Of a DNA stretch of 42,492 nt, positions 32,691 to 40,759 are shown one piece after another. The stretch covers positions 1-42,492 of the forward strand of contig JAPLSM010000190.1 in assembly GCA_026398635.1 (NCBI GenBank), in the 5' to 3' direction. The number at the start of each line of letters is the position of its first letter. Position 1 is the first letter of the stretch. Under the pieces are notes generated by a model. The model did not search any database, was not told where the DNA came from, and saw only the letters and a program-made list of their open reading frames with translations. The position numbers were made by a program, and so were the translations under genes. This DNA is from Spirochaetota bacterium (GTDB lineage Bacteria > Spirochaetota > Spirochaetia > SZUA-6 > Fen-1364).

Positions 32691-34035
32691 GCCGTGTCGT
32701 CTCCTCGGCCGTCGGGCTCCCGCGGACTGCGATCGGCGCCGAGCCCGCTTCCGAAGCCGTCGCCACCGGCGGCCGCGCCTTGATGCGGATGTCCCCGAAC
32801 AGCCGGTTCTGGAACACCGTGATGTGCCGCGCCTTGACCATCTCGAGCACCGCGAAGAAGGCGCACACCACCTCGAGCACGGACCGGCGGCGCAGCAGGT
32901 CCGTGAACAGGAACTCGTCTCGGCTCTCGAGCATTTCGCCGATCAGGGTGACCTTCTCGTTGATGCTGACCTCTTCGTACAGGTCGATGATGCGTTCCGC
33001 GCTGAGGCTCGACAGCAGCGAGGAGAACGTCTGCAGCAGGTCCCAGACGCTCACCTCGCCCCAGATGCCGTCGTCGGTGAACGGGAGGATCCGCTGGTCC
33101 CTTCCGCGCTCCACGATCCACTCGACCTCGCCTTCCTTCTCGCTCATGAGGTCGCTCAGGCGCCGGAACTTCTGATACTCGATGAGCTTCTCCACGAGCT
33201 CCCGCCGCGGGTCCTCGATCTCGTCGTCGAGATCGAGCTCCACGGGCAGCAGCATGCGGCTCTTGATGTACAGCAGCGTGGCTGCCATCAGGTAGAATTC
33301 GCTCATCGTGTCGAGGTCGGCTTTCGCCGACCAGCCGAGCACGGAGAGGTACTGCTCGGTGATCGAGGCGATGGGGATGTCGTAGATGTTGACTTCGGAC
33401 TGCTTGATGAGGAACAGGAGCAGGTCCAGGGGACCGTCGAAGTCTTTGAGGTGGAAGTGCTGCTTCTCGGGGGGGCCGTTGTCGGACATGACGGGGCGGG
33501 TCTCCCTGGGAACGTCGGAATCGGCAATCGGCGAGGCAGGATGAGTATACTTCCCGACCGGATACGAGTAAACACCCGCTTGGCCGATGCGTGCCAGCAC
33601 GGCCGCGTACGCCTCGCCGGTGCGGGGGTCCGCGAGGTCCGGTGCGATCTCGAGCAGCGGCACCAGGACAAAGGCGCGTTCCGCGAGCCGCGGGTGCGGC
33701 AGCGTCAGCTCGGGATCGTCGCTGAGGTGCCCCTCGTACAACAATATGTCCACGTCGATGGTCCGGGGGCCCCGTCGCACCTCGACGGACCGGTTCCTCC
33801 CGAGCGACCCCTCGATTGCCTGCACCGCCGCGAGCAGCTCGCGGGGAGCGAGCCGGGTCGTGCCGGCGGCGACGGCATTGAGGAACCGGGGCTGCGAGAC
33901 GACGTCGAGAGGCTCGGTCTCGTAGATCGAGGACAACTCCAGTCGTTCGCACACGCCGCTGAGCATCCGGAAGGTCTCGCGGATCGCAGCCTCACGGTCG
34001 CCGAGGTTGGAACCGAGCGAAAGCCAGACCCGCAA
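32680..34035 (-). CDS. folK-scpA: Fused HPPK (FolK) and condensin kleisin ScpA
   Basis: One open frame of 451 residues holds two unrelated proteins. Residues 1 to ~155 are 6-hydroxymethyl-7,8-dihydropterin pyrophosphokinase of folate synthesis: SLGSNLGDR, ETEPLDVVSQPRFLNAVAAG, the catalytic RGPRTIDVDILLY and LPHPRLAERAFVLVPL. Residues ~192-430 are ScpA: FHLKDFDGPLDLLLFLIK, IYDIPIASITEQYL, YLMAATLLYIKSRMLLP and a C-terminal winged helix. Between them is a ~35-residue linker without recognised motif. ATG 33489 (residue 183) could start ScpA alone, with AGGGAG about 12 bases upstream and a promoter-like sequence at 33544-33572. The folK start is TTG 34035, 3 bases after recA. Whether a full-length fusion is made cannot be told from the sequence. 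Confidence 0.9.
   Translation of the reverse strand: MRVWLSLGSNLGDREAAIRETFRMLSGVCERLELSSIYETEPLDVVSQPRFLNAVAAGTTRLAPRELLAAVQAIEGSLGRNRSVEVRRGPRTIDVDILLYEGHLSDDPELTLPHPRLAERAFVLVPLLEIAPDLADPRTGEAYAAVLARIGQAGVYSYPVGKYTHPASPIADSDVPRETRPVMSDNGPPEKQHFHLKDFDGPLDLLLFLIKQSEVNIYDIPIASITEQYLSVLGWSAKADLDTMSEFYLMAATLLYIKSRMLLPVELDLDDEIEDPRRELVEKLIEYQKFRRLSDLMSEKEGEVEWIVERGRDQRILPFTDDGIWGEVSVWDLLQTFSSLLSSLSAERIIDLYEEVSINEKVTLIGEMLESRDEFLFTDLLRRRSVLEVVCAFFAVLEMVKARHITVFQNRLFGDIRIKARPPVATASEAGSAPIAVRGSPTAEETTRHEP
33544..33572 (-). promoter_or_regulatory. Candidate internal promoter for scpA
   Basis: On the minus strand, TTTACT (33572-33567), exactly 17 bases, then TATACT (33549-33544). The -10 matches 5/6 and the -35 4/6. 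It lies inside the folK-scpA linker, about 55 bases before the possible scpA ATG at 33489. In this GC-rich setting such a spaced A/T pair is unusual. Confidence 0.45.
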
Positions 34036-34038
34036 AGC

Positions 34039-35265
<1,227 letters not shown>

Positions 35266-35407
35266 GGATACCCCTCCCCCCTCCCCGGAGTCCGACCGGT
35301 TAAACGGCCCCGAACGGCGCGCTGCTTGTCGGCGCCTCGATCGGGAATACCCACGCGGCGCCGATTTTCATGCGTCCGTGCATCAGAGCGGTCCGGCCGT
35401 GCCGATA

Positions 35408-35435
35408 AGTATACCGGGAACCATGCGGATGTCCA
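35408..35435 (-). promoter_or_regulatory. Candidate recA promoter
   Basis: On the minus strand, TGGACA (35435-35430), 16 bases, then TATACT (35413-35408); both hexamers match 5/6. It would start the recA message near 35400, giving a leader of about 135 bases. The core GTATAC is palindromic, and on the + strand TATACC (35410-35415) could serve the gene at 35479. Confidence 0.5.
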
Positions 35436-35479
35436 GACTGCGCGGCCGATCGGTGCCTGCGCGAAGCGCGCGCCGGTGA
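35423..35479 (+). CDS. Possible 18-codon leader ORF coupled to the next gene
   Basis: ATG 35423 to TGA 35477-35479 encodes MRMSRLRGRSVPARSARR, with eight Arg in 18 residues. Its stop overlaps the ATG of the following gene as TGATG, a typical coupling signal. TATACC (35410-35415) ends 7 bases before its ATG. The downstream gene has no clear Shine-Dalgarno of its own. Arg richness is expected by chance in such GC-rich DNA, so this is only a candidate. Confidence 0.3.
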   Translation: MRMSRLRGRSVPARSARR

Positions 35480-36150
35480 TGGCTGTCAGGCCATTCCTCG
35501 TCTTCCTCCTGCTCCTCGCCACGGTGCATCCCGCCGGCGCGCTCTGGCGCGAGTTCGCCCTCGCCTCCGACCGTTCGAACGATCCCGTCATCCTCGATCT
35601 TCTCGAAGATGCGACGCTGGACGAGCGACTCGAAATCCTGGCAGCGGTCGGGGAACGCGCGGATCCCTTCATTGGCGCGTACCTCGATGATTTCCTGCTC
35701 CGGCACACCTCCCGGCCCGCGGAATCCGAGCACCTGATGCGGGTGCTGCTCGCGTCGGCCTTCCCCCGGTCGACGGCACTGGATCAGCTCGCCGAACGGG
35801 TCGCGCCGAACCAGGCGGCCCTCCTCGCGGCGTCCGCCCGGCTCGCGACCTTCGTAGATCCACAGCTCTGCGCCGCAATCGTTCGGCTCATCCCCCTGCT
35901 GCCGGGCGGGCTTTCCGATCTGCTCGGGATCGTCGACCGACTCGTCAACCGGCTCGGGCAGGGGGACGGCTTCCTGGATCCCCGGGACGACGGCCTGCTT
36001 CTCGATGCCCTGGAGGCGATGGGTCGAATCGGATCGCCCGACTTCCTCGAGCCCGCACTCGCCGTTGCACGCCTCTCGCGCGAAAGGATCGTGGTCGAAC
36101 GGTCGCGCGCCGTCGCACGGGCGCTTGCCCTCGACGGGACCGGTCGGTAG
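35479..36150 (+). CDS. Exported alpha-helical (HEAT-like) protein
   Basis: A 223-residue protein with a signal peptide MAVRPFLVFLLLLATVHPAG (cleavage near GALW). The mature part is a run of amphipathic helices (NDPVILDLLEDATLDERLEI, LLLDALEAMGRIGSPDFLEP) that resembles HEAT-type helical repeats. I recognise no enzyme motif. It is probably periplasmic. The frame is open far upstream (to 32512), but that is antisense to recA and scpA, and the signal peptide fixes the start at ATG 35479 (or GTG 35476). It is 10 bases before prs, so the two may be co-transcribed. Confidence 0.8.
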   Translation: MAVRPFLVFLLLLATVHPAGALWREFALASDRSNDPVILDLLEDATLDERLEILAAVGERADPFIGAYLDDFLLRHTSRPAESEHLMRVLLASAFPRSTALDQLAERVAPNQAALLAASARLATFVDPQLCAAIVRLIPLLPGGLSDLLGIVDRLVNRLGQGDGFLDPRDDGLLLDALEAMGRIGSPDFLEPALAVARLSRERIVVERSRAVARALALDGTGR

Positions 36151-36160
36151 AGTTCTCATC

Positions 36161-37273
36161 ATGCGCGGCAGGCTGCTCATGGTAGCCACTCGCGCGCTGG
36201 CTGCCTACTGCGACGAGGTGGCAGCAGCGCTGCGGAATCTGCATCCCGACGTGGAGGACCTCCGGGGCGAGCTCTCCGTGGCCGCGTTCGCGGACGGCGA
36301 GATGGAAGTCGAGCTTGGTACGTCGGTCCGCGGCCGGGACGTCTTCCTGTTCGCCGGCTCCGCGCGCAACTCCCTCGGCCTGTCGGCGCCCGAGTGCAAG
36401 CTGGAGACCTACCACGCGGTGGACGCCCTGCGGCGTGCCCAGGCCGGCCGCATTTCGCTCTTCGAGCCCTACTGCGGTCCCGGCCGGTCGGACCGTCCGA
36501 CCCGGCGCAACTCGGTCGGCCTGTGGATGCATCTCAAGACGCTCGTGGAGCTCGGCGTGGACCACTACCTCACGTTCCAGCTCCACTCCGAGAAGTCCGG
36601 AACCTTCATCGATCCCGTCCGGTGCGCGGTCGACGACCTGCCCGCTCACGTGCTGCTCAAGGCGCATCTGTGCGAAACGGCCATCGGAACCGTCGAGCGC
36701 CTGCGGTCGGAGGTGCGGCAGCACTGGGTCTTCTGCTCGGTCGACGCTGGCGGCGAAGGCCTCGCGAAGCGGTTCGCCGCCTCGTTCGGCACCCGAATCG
36801 TCATCGGTCACAAGCAGCGCGACTACTCGGCGCCCGACACGGTCGAGTCGATCACACTGTTGGAGAGTGCGCCGATCGAAGGCACGGTGGTGTGGGTGGT
36901 CGACGACATGATCAGCACCGCCGGCTCGGTCTACCCGCTCGTGCGGGAGCTCGCCCGGCGCGGGCCGGCCGAGATCAACATCGCGGCCGTGCACCCAGTA
37001 TTCTCACCGCCTGCCCTCGAACGACTCGGCGAGCTTTGCGATCGTGGCCTCGTGAAGACGATCCTCGCCACCGACACGGTCCCGTGCACCGACGAGATCA
37101 GGCGCCGCATCCCTTGCCTTTGCGTGGTGCCCTCGGTCCGGTATGCCGCCGAGGTCGTGCACCGGCTGAACGCCGAGCAGCCGCTTTCGTCGCTGCTCGC
37201 GCCGTTCGACGCGCAAAAATACCTCGAGGATCGCTCCGAGCCCTCGCGACCGCGGGGTCAACGGACCTGGTAG
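36161..37273 (+). CDS. prs: Ribose-phosphate pyrophosphokinase (PRPP synthase), divergent
   Basis: Makes PRPP from ribose 5-phosphate and ATP, the precursor for purines, pyrimidines, His and Trp. Two phosphoribosyltransferase folds are visible: FADGEMEVELGTSVRGRDVF, FEPYCGPGRSDR and QLHSEKSGTFIDP in the first, and the PRPP-loop VVWVVDDMISTAGS in the second. The catalytic loop is HKQRDYSAP, which keeps the K-x-R pair of KRR. The usual DLHxxQIQGFF is altered to QLHSEKSGTFI. The length of 370 is above the usual 310-320, with extra residues at both ends. ATG 36161 is preferred; ATG 36179 with GGCAGG before it is an alternative. It overlaps the convergent mutY by 16 bases. Confidence 0.88.
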   Translation: MRGRLLMVATRALAAYCDEVAAALRNLHPDVEDLRGELSVAAFADGEMEVELGTSVRGRDVFLFAGSARNSLGLSAPECKLETYHAVDALRRAQAGRISLFEPYCGPGRSDRPTRRNSVGLWMHLKTLVELGVDHYLTFQLHSEKSGTFIDPVRCAVDDLPAHVLLKAHLCETAIGTVERLRSEVRQHWVFCSVDAGGEGLAKRFAASFGTRIVIGHKQRDYSAPDTVESITLLESAPIEGTVVWVVDDMISTAGSVYPLVRELARRGPAEINIAAVHPVFSPPALERLGELCDRGLVKTILATDTVPCTDEIRRRIPCLCVVPSVRYAAEVVHRLNAEQPLSSLLAPFDAQKYLEDRSEPSRPRGQRTW

Positions 37274-38079
37274 CACCCCCGGCTGCCGACGAGGAACCCC
37301 TCTGCCTCGAGCTCCCGCACGATCGGCGACAGTTGGGCCTCTGAGGTGCCCATAGCCCGCGCCAGCGTCCCGATCCTCCGCGCCCTTCCGCCGACGAGCA
37401 GGGCGAGCACCTTCCCGCGAAGCTGCCGCCGCGATCCCTCAAACCGGGCCTGGCGCACGTGATGAGCGCTGCGCCGGTTGGGGTTGACCACCCGACCCGC
37501 GAGCCACGCGCCGTAATCCATCAGGGCGTTGAACCACTCGTTCGGGCGCCGGCGGTCCATGGTACGCTCGATGAGGGGCAGGATGTCGCGGTCGTGCACG
37601 CTCCGCCGGCCCGGGAAGAACCAGTGGATGAACACCCGGCGTATGTTGGTCTCGATGAACGCGACCGGCTGTCCGTAGGCGAACGCGGCCACCGCGCACG
37701 CGGTGTAGCGGCCGACGCCCGGGAGGCTTTCGAGATCCGCGACCGATCGCGGCACCCTGCCCCCGAACCGCGCGACGATCTGCGTCGCCGCCCGGTGGAG
37801 GCCGAGGCACCGGCGGTTGTAGCCGAGCCCTTTCCATAACGCGAGCGCATCGGCGAAGGGCGCCCGGGCCAGGGCCGCCGGATCGGGGAACGCTTCGACG
37901 AATTCTTTATAGCGGCCGACCACCCGGGAGATCTGCGTCTGCTGGAGCATGACCTCCGACACGAGGATGCGCCAGGGGTCGCGGGTCCTCCGCCAGGGCA
38001 GGTCCCGCCCGTGCCGTCGGTAATGCCCGCGCACGGCGCGCCGGAATCGGTCGACGGTCCGGGGATCTGGACCCTTCAG
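37258..38079 (-). CDS. mutY: A/G-specific adenine glycosylase without iron-sulfur cluster
   Basis: Removes adenine mispaired with 8-oxoguanine. The ~273-residue protein has LPWRRTRDPWRILVSEVMLQQTQ, with catalytic Glu42 in SEVMLQQT, the helix-hairpin-helix LPGVGRYTACAVAAFAYGQ, and catalytic Asp188 in ALMDYGAWL. The C-x6-C-x2-C-x5-C ligands that should follow are absent (GRVVNPNRRSAHHVRQARF). The C-terminal ~60 residues look like a winged helix (IGTLARAMGTSEAQLSPIVR) and not the NUDIX-like 8-oxoG domain. Start is uncertain: CTG 38079 overlaps the dtd stop (CTGA) with GGAG 8 bases upstream and keeps the first helix; GTG 38034 is the alternative. Upstream open frame is antisense shadow. Confidence 0.85.
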   Translation of the reverse strand: MKGPDPRTVDRFRRAVRGHYRRHGRDLPWRRTRDPWRILVSEVMLQQTQISRVVGRYKEFVEAFPDPAALARAPFADALALWKGLGYNRRCLGLHRAATQIVARFGGRVPRSVADLESLPGVGRYTACAVAAFAYGQPVAFIETNIRRVFIHWFFPGRRSVHDRDILPLIERTMDRRRPNEWFNALMDYGAWLAGRVVNPNRRSAHHVRQARFEGSRRQLRGKVLALLVGGRARRIGTLARAMGTSEAQLSPIVRELEAEGFLVGSRGCYQVR

Positions 38080-38525
38080 AAGGTCTTCTCCGTGTCGACG
38101 AGGATGGTCACGGGCCCCTCGTTCACGTAGGTCACCTCCATCCGTGCGGCGAACTCGCCGCCGGCGACCGTGACACCCTCTGCGGCGATTCCGTGCATGA
38201 CTGCCTCGTAGAGCTCGCGCGCGGTCTCTGGCTCGGCCGCGGCGGTGTAGGACGGCCGCCGGCCCCCCCGCACGTCCCCGTACAGCGTGAACTGCGGCAC
38301 CACGAGCACCGAGCCGCCGGTGTCCTTCACCGACCGGTTCATCTTGCCCGCCTCGTCGGGGAAGATCCTCAGGTTCACGACCTTGTCGACGACGGCCGGG
38401 ACCGTGGCGGCCGTGTCCACCCGGCCCACGCCGAGGTACACGAGGAGCCCGTGGTGGATGTTTCCGACGGTCCTGCCCGCGACGTCGACCGAGCAGTCCC
38501 GGACCCGCTGTACGACGGCCCGCAC
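38076..38525 (-). CDS. dtd: D-aminoacyl-tRNA deacylase
   Basis: Frees tRNA from mischarged D-amino acids and glycine. The 149-residue protein is full length: MRAVVQRVRDCSVDV at the start, LGVGRVDTAATVPAVVDKVV, LRIFPDEAGKMNRSV, and the C-terminal cross-subunit motif NEGPVTILVDT. The active-site SQFTLY motif reads PQFTLYGD here, a Ser-to-Pro change, while the Thr stays. ATG 38525 is 9 bases after the TPR gene. Its stop overlaps the proposed mutY start. Confidence 0.95.
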   Translation of the reverse strand: MRAVVQRVRDCSVDVAGRTVGNIHHGLLVYLGVGRVDTAATVPAVVDKVVNLRIFPDEAGKMNRSVKDTGGSVLVVPQFTLYGDVRGGRRPSYTAAAEPETARELYEAVMHGIAAEGVTVAGGEFAARMEVTYVNEGPVTILVDTEKTF

Positions 38526-38534
38526 GGAGAGCCC

Positions 38535-39605
38535 CTACGGCACCAGCCGGTGCAGCGAGACGCCCGCGAGCATCATGCGGCCTTTGTCGGCGACGACCCG
38601 GCCGAGCACCTCGAGACCGACGCCGTCCTCGAGGTCCGCTGCGAAGTCGAGGGTCACGGACACCGTACCCGCGAGCTCGCGCTCTGACTCGTACCCGACG
38701 AGCAGGTCGAACGTGATGGTCTCGCCGCCCAGGGAGAGGTTTGCGACTTTCCCTTTCCAGACGACGTGGCACCCGTCGTAGAGCTCCGGCTTGGCGGCAA
38801 CGTCTCCATACGGGTAGGGATCCTTGAACGTTGCGAAGTTCGGCGGCCTGAGGAAGCTTTTCAGCGCGAGGGCGCGATCCTTCACCGCGGCCGACGCGTT
38901 CGAGAGCAGGATCCGGTTGATCTCGAGGCAGGCGGGGTTGTCCCGGTAGTCGAGCAGGAAGTCCTTGGCTCGCTTGAAGGCGCGCTCGACCTCGCGCTCG
39001 CTGAGGGTGTAGACCGCGGCCGCATTCGTATCGACCCGCATCCCGCCGCCGGAAGGCAGGAAAATGCCCGACACCCCGGGCCGGGTCTGTGCCTGGGGCC
39101 GCAGGTGCCTCCAGGCGAGCGATCCGCCGAAGATGAGCACTGCACCTCCCAGCGCGACCGCAAGCAGGATTGGCCACAACGGCCGGCCGGGCAGGCGCGG
39201 GTAGAGCTGCGGGAGCTTCCCGGAATCGACGAAAGCCTGGAGCTCCTCACGGGGCAGGCCTCGGCGGAGGAGGTTCATGCCCCTGAGCGCCACGGGGTTG
39301 CGGGGATCCTCTTCGAGCGCTTCGAGCCAGAGTTTCAGCGCCTGCTCGGTCTCCGCGCGCTTGAAGTGGACGGCTGCCAGCCCCAGCAGTGCGGTGACCG
39401 ACCCCGGCTTCAGCTGCCGGGCCCGTCCGAGGTACGAGGTCGCGCCGCCGAGATCGCCGCTGTGGAGGCAGGCGGTGCCCAGCATGAGGAAGTAATCGGC
39501 GCTCTCGCGGAAGCGAAACACTTCGGGCTCGAGCAGCCGGATGACCTCGGGGAACCTGCGCGCCCGGAACAGCTTCCGGGCGTCGCCGAGGTTCCTGGCA
39601 GGCAT
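38535..39605 (-). CDS. TPR membrane protein with extracytoplasmic C-terminal domain
   Basis: A 356-residue protein. Residues 1-115 are TPR helices (FLMLGTACLHSGDLGGATSY, ALLGLAAVHFKRAETEQAL), residues about 133-156 a single TM helix (LWPILLAVALGGAVLIFGG), and the rest a mixed alpha/beta domain (AFKRAKDFLLDYRDNPACLE, then HVVWKGKVANLSLGGETITF). With no signal peptide, the TPR part is probably cytoplasmic and the C-terminal part outside the membrane. I recognise no family for the C-terminal domain. It lies in a run of closely spaced minus-strand genes from rpe to mutY. Confidence 0.82.
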   Translation of the reverse strand: MPARNLGDARKLFRARRFPEVIRLLEPEVFRFRESADYFLMLGTACLHSGDLGGATSYLGRARQLKPGSVTALLGLAAVHFKRAETEQALKLWLEALEEDPRNPVALRGMNLLRRGLPREELQAFVDSGKLPQLYPRLPGRPLWPILLAVALGGAVLIFGGSLAWRHLRPQAQTRPGVSGIFLPSGGGMRVDTNAAAVYTLSEREVERAFKRAKDFLLDYRDNPACLEINRILLSNASAAVKDRALALKSFLRPPNFATFKDPYPYGDVAAKPELYDGCHVVWKGKVANLSLGGETITFDLLVGYESERELAGTVSVTLDFAADLEDGVGLEVLGRVVADKGRMMLAGVSLHRLVP

Positions 39606-39616
39606 GCCGCGGCCCC

Positions 39617-40759
39617 CTACTCGCGGCCCGTGCCGTAGAGCGCCGCGCGCTCCTTCAGGGCCGCGAGGGACTGTTCCAGGGCTGCGAGTTCCTCCGCGGT
39701 GACAGCCGAACCAGTGGCGAGACGACGGTCGATCTCCTGCAGCAGCTCATTGATCGCAGTCAGGTCGCTGCGGGCGGCCGCAATGGGATCGGGGGCCGGC
39801 GCCGTCACGGCAGGTGTGGGTTCCACGGTCGTCTCGGGCGCCGTCACCTCGAGCGTCGTTTCGATCGCGGTCGCTTCGACCGCGGGTGTTTCCGCCGCCG
39901 CGACCGTGGCCGCGGCCGTCTGCAGCGTCAATCCCGAAGGCGACGCTCTGCCCAGCGCGAGCGTGATGGTCAGGCTCTCGCCCCGGGGGATGGGCCGGGA
40001 GTCATAGTACTGTCCGACGGCCGAGTCGTTCATAGAGTAGGGTGCCTGGCTGAAGGTCCGGGCCGTTGAGGTCGTGTAGCTCCAGGCCGAGTCGCTGAGC
40101 CGCTTCCAGTTGGCGAAGACCACCCGATCGGGCACCGTGACGCCCTCGCCAGACAGCATGCATTGAAACCCGAAGCCTTCCGCATTGTCCGCAAGCGGCG
40201 AGACCCAGTACGCGGGCCTCTCGTCTTTCGTAACCGTGAGCTCCCGGGTGAGGCCGGCGACCGTGTCCGTACGGAAGTGCACCGAGGATGCCTCGCCCAG
40301 CCACGTGTCGAACAGGTACCGCACGGCGACCGACAGGGCCTGCTCCGAGACGTTCGCGACCTGCAGGTCTACGCGCACACCGCTCGCAACATCAGACCCC
40401 GGAACTCCAATGAAGGAGAAGGTTTCAGTCACCACGAGCTGCTTCGACGCCCAGGAGAAACGAGCGCCCGTCGCGGTCTTCTCGACGACCTCCAGGAAGT
40501 CGGAGCTCTCGCCGAGCCGGATGACCCGGTCGGACACGAGGAGGCTCACCATGCTGGATCGCGGATCCTGCGCAACCAGGAGGGGTGTGTATGATGCGCC
40601 CGAGGCCTGGGTGAGACCTGCGAGGCTGAACCGGCCGATGCCCTCGTGGAGCGTCAGCTTCACCAGCCCGTTCGTGACTTCCAGGGCCCCGAGTGGGACC
40701 GCGATCGCCACGAGTGCGGCGAGGAGGAAGGAGGGGATGACGATGCGGCGTGCCTTCAT
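39617..40759 (-). CDS. Exported beta-rich protein with Ala/Thr/Pro linker
   Basis: A 380-residue protein with a Sec signal peptide (MKARRIVIPSFLLAALVAIA, cleavage near LGA-LE). Residues ~28-280 alternate short strands (LEVTNGLVKLTLHEGIGRFS, LQVANVSEQALSVAVRYLFD), a beta-sandwich pattern. A low-complexity Thr/Ala/Pro/Glu linker follows (about 285-330, TAPETTVEPTPAVTAPAP) and then a C-terminal helix pair (INELLQEIDRRL, LEQSLAALKERAALYG). It is likely periplasmic or surface-exposed; function unknown. ATG 40759 overlaps the stop of the preceding TPR gene by 4 bases, so the two are coupled. Confidence 0.82.
   Translation of the reverse strand: MKARRIVIPSFLLAALVAIAVPLGALEVTNGLVKLTLHEGIGRFSLAGLTQASGASYTPLLVAQDPRSSMVSLLVSDRVIRLGESSDFLEVVEKTATGARFSWASKQLVVTETFSFIGVPGSDVASGVRVDLQVANVSEQALSVAVRYLFDTWLGEASSVHFRTDTVAGLTRELTVTKDERPAYWVSPLADNAEGFGFQCMLSGEGVTVPDRVVFANWKRLSDSAWSYTTSTARTFSQAPYSMNDSAVGQYYDSRPIPRGESLTITLALGRASPSGLTLQTAAATVAAAETPAVEATAIETTLEVTAPETTVEPTPAVTAPAPDPIAAARSDLTAINELLQEIDRRLATGSAVTAEELAALEQSLAALKERAALYGTGRE

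Noticed and set aside
35266-35478. LexA/SOS box upstream of recA
   Set aside because: I looked for GAAC-N4-GTTC and CTG-N10-CAG type palindromes near the promoter and found none convincing.
38080-39177. An upstream extension of the mutY frame giving 639 residues
   Set aside because: The extra part is Arg/Gly/Ala-rich with no domain and overlaps dtd and the TPR gene in another frame; MutY homology begins near 38060.
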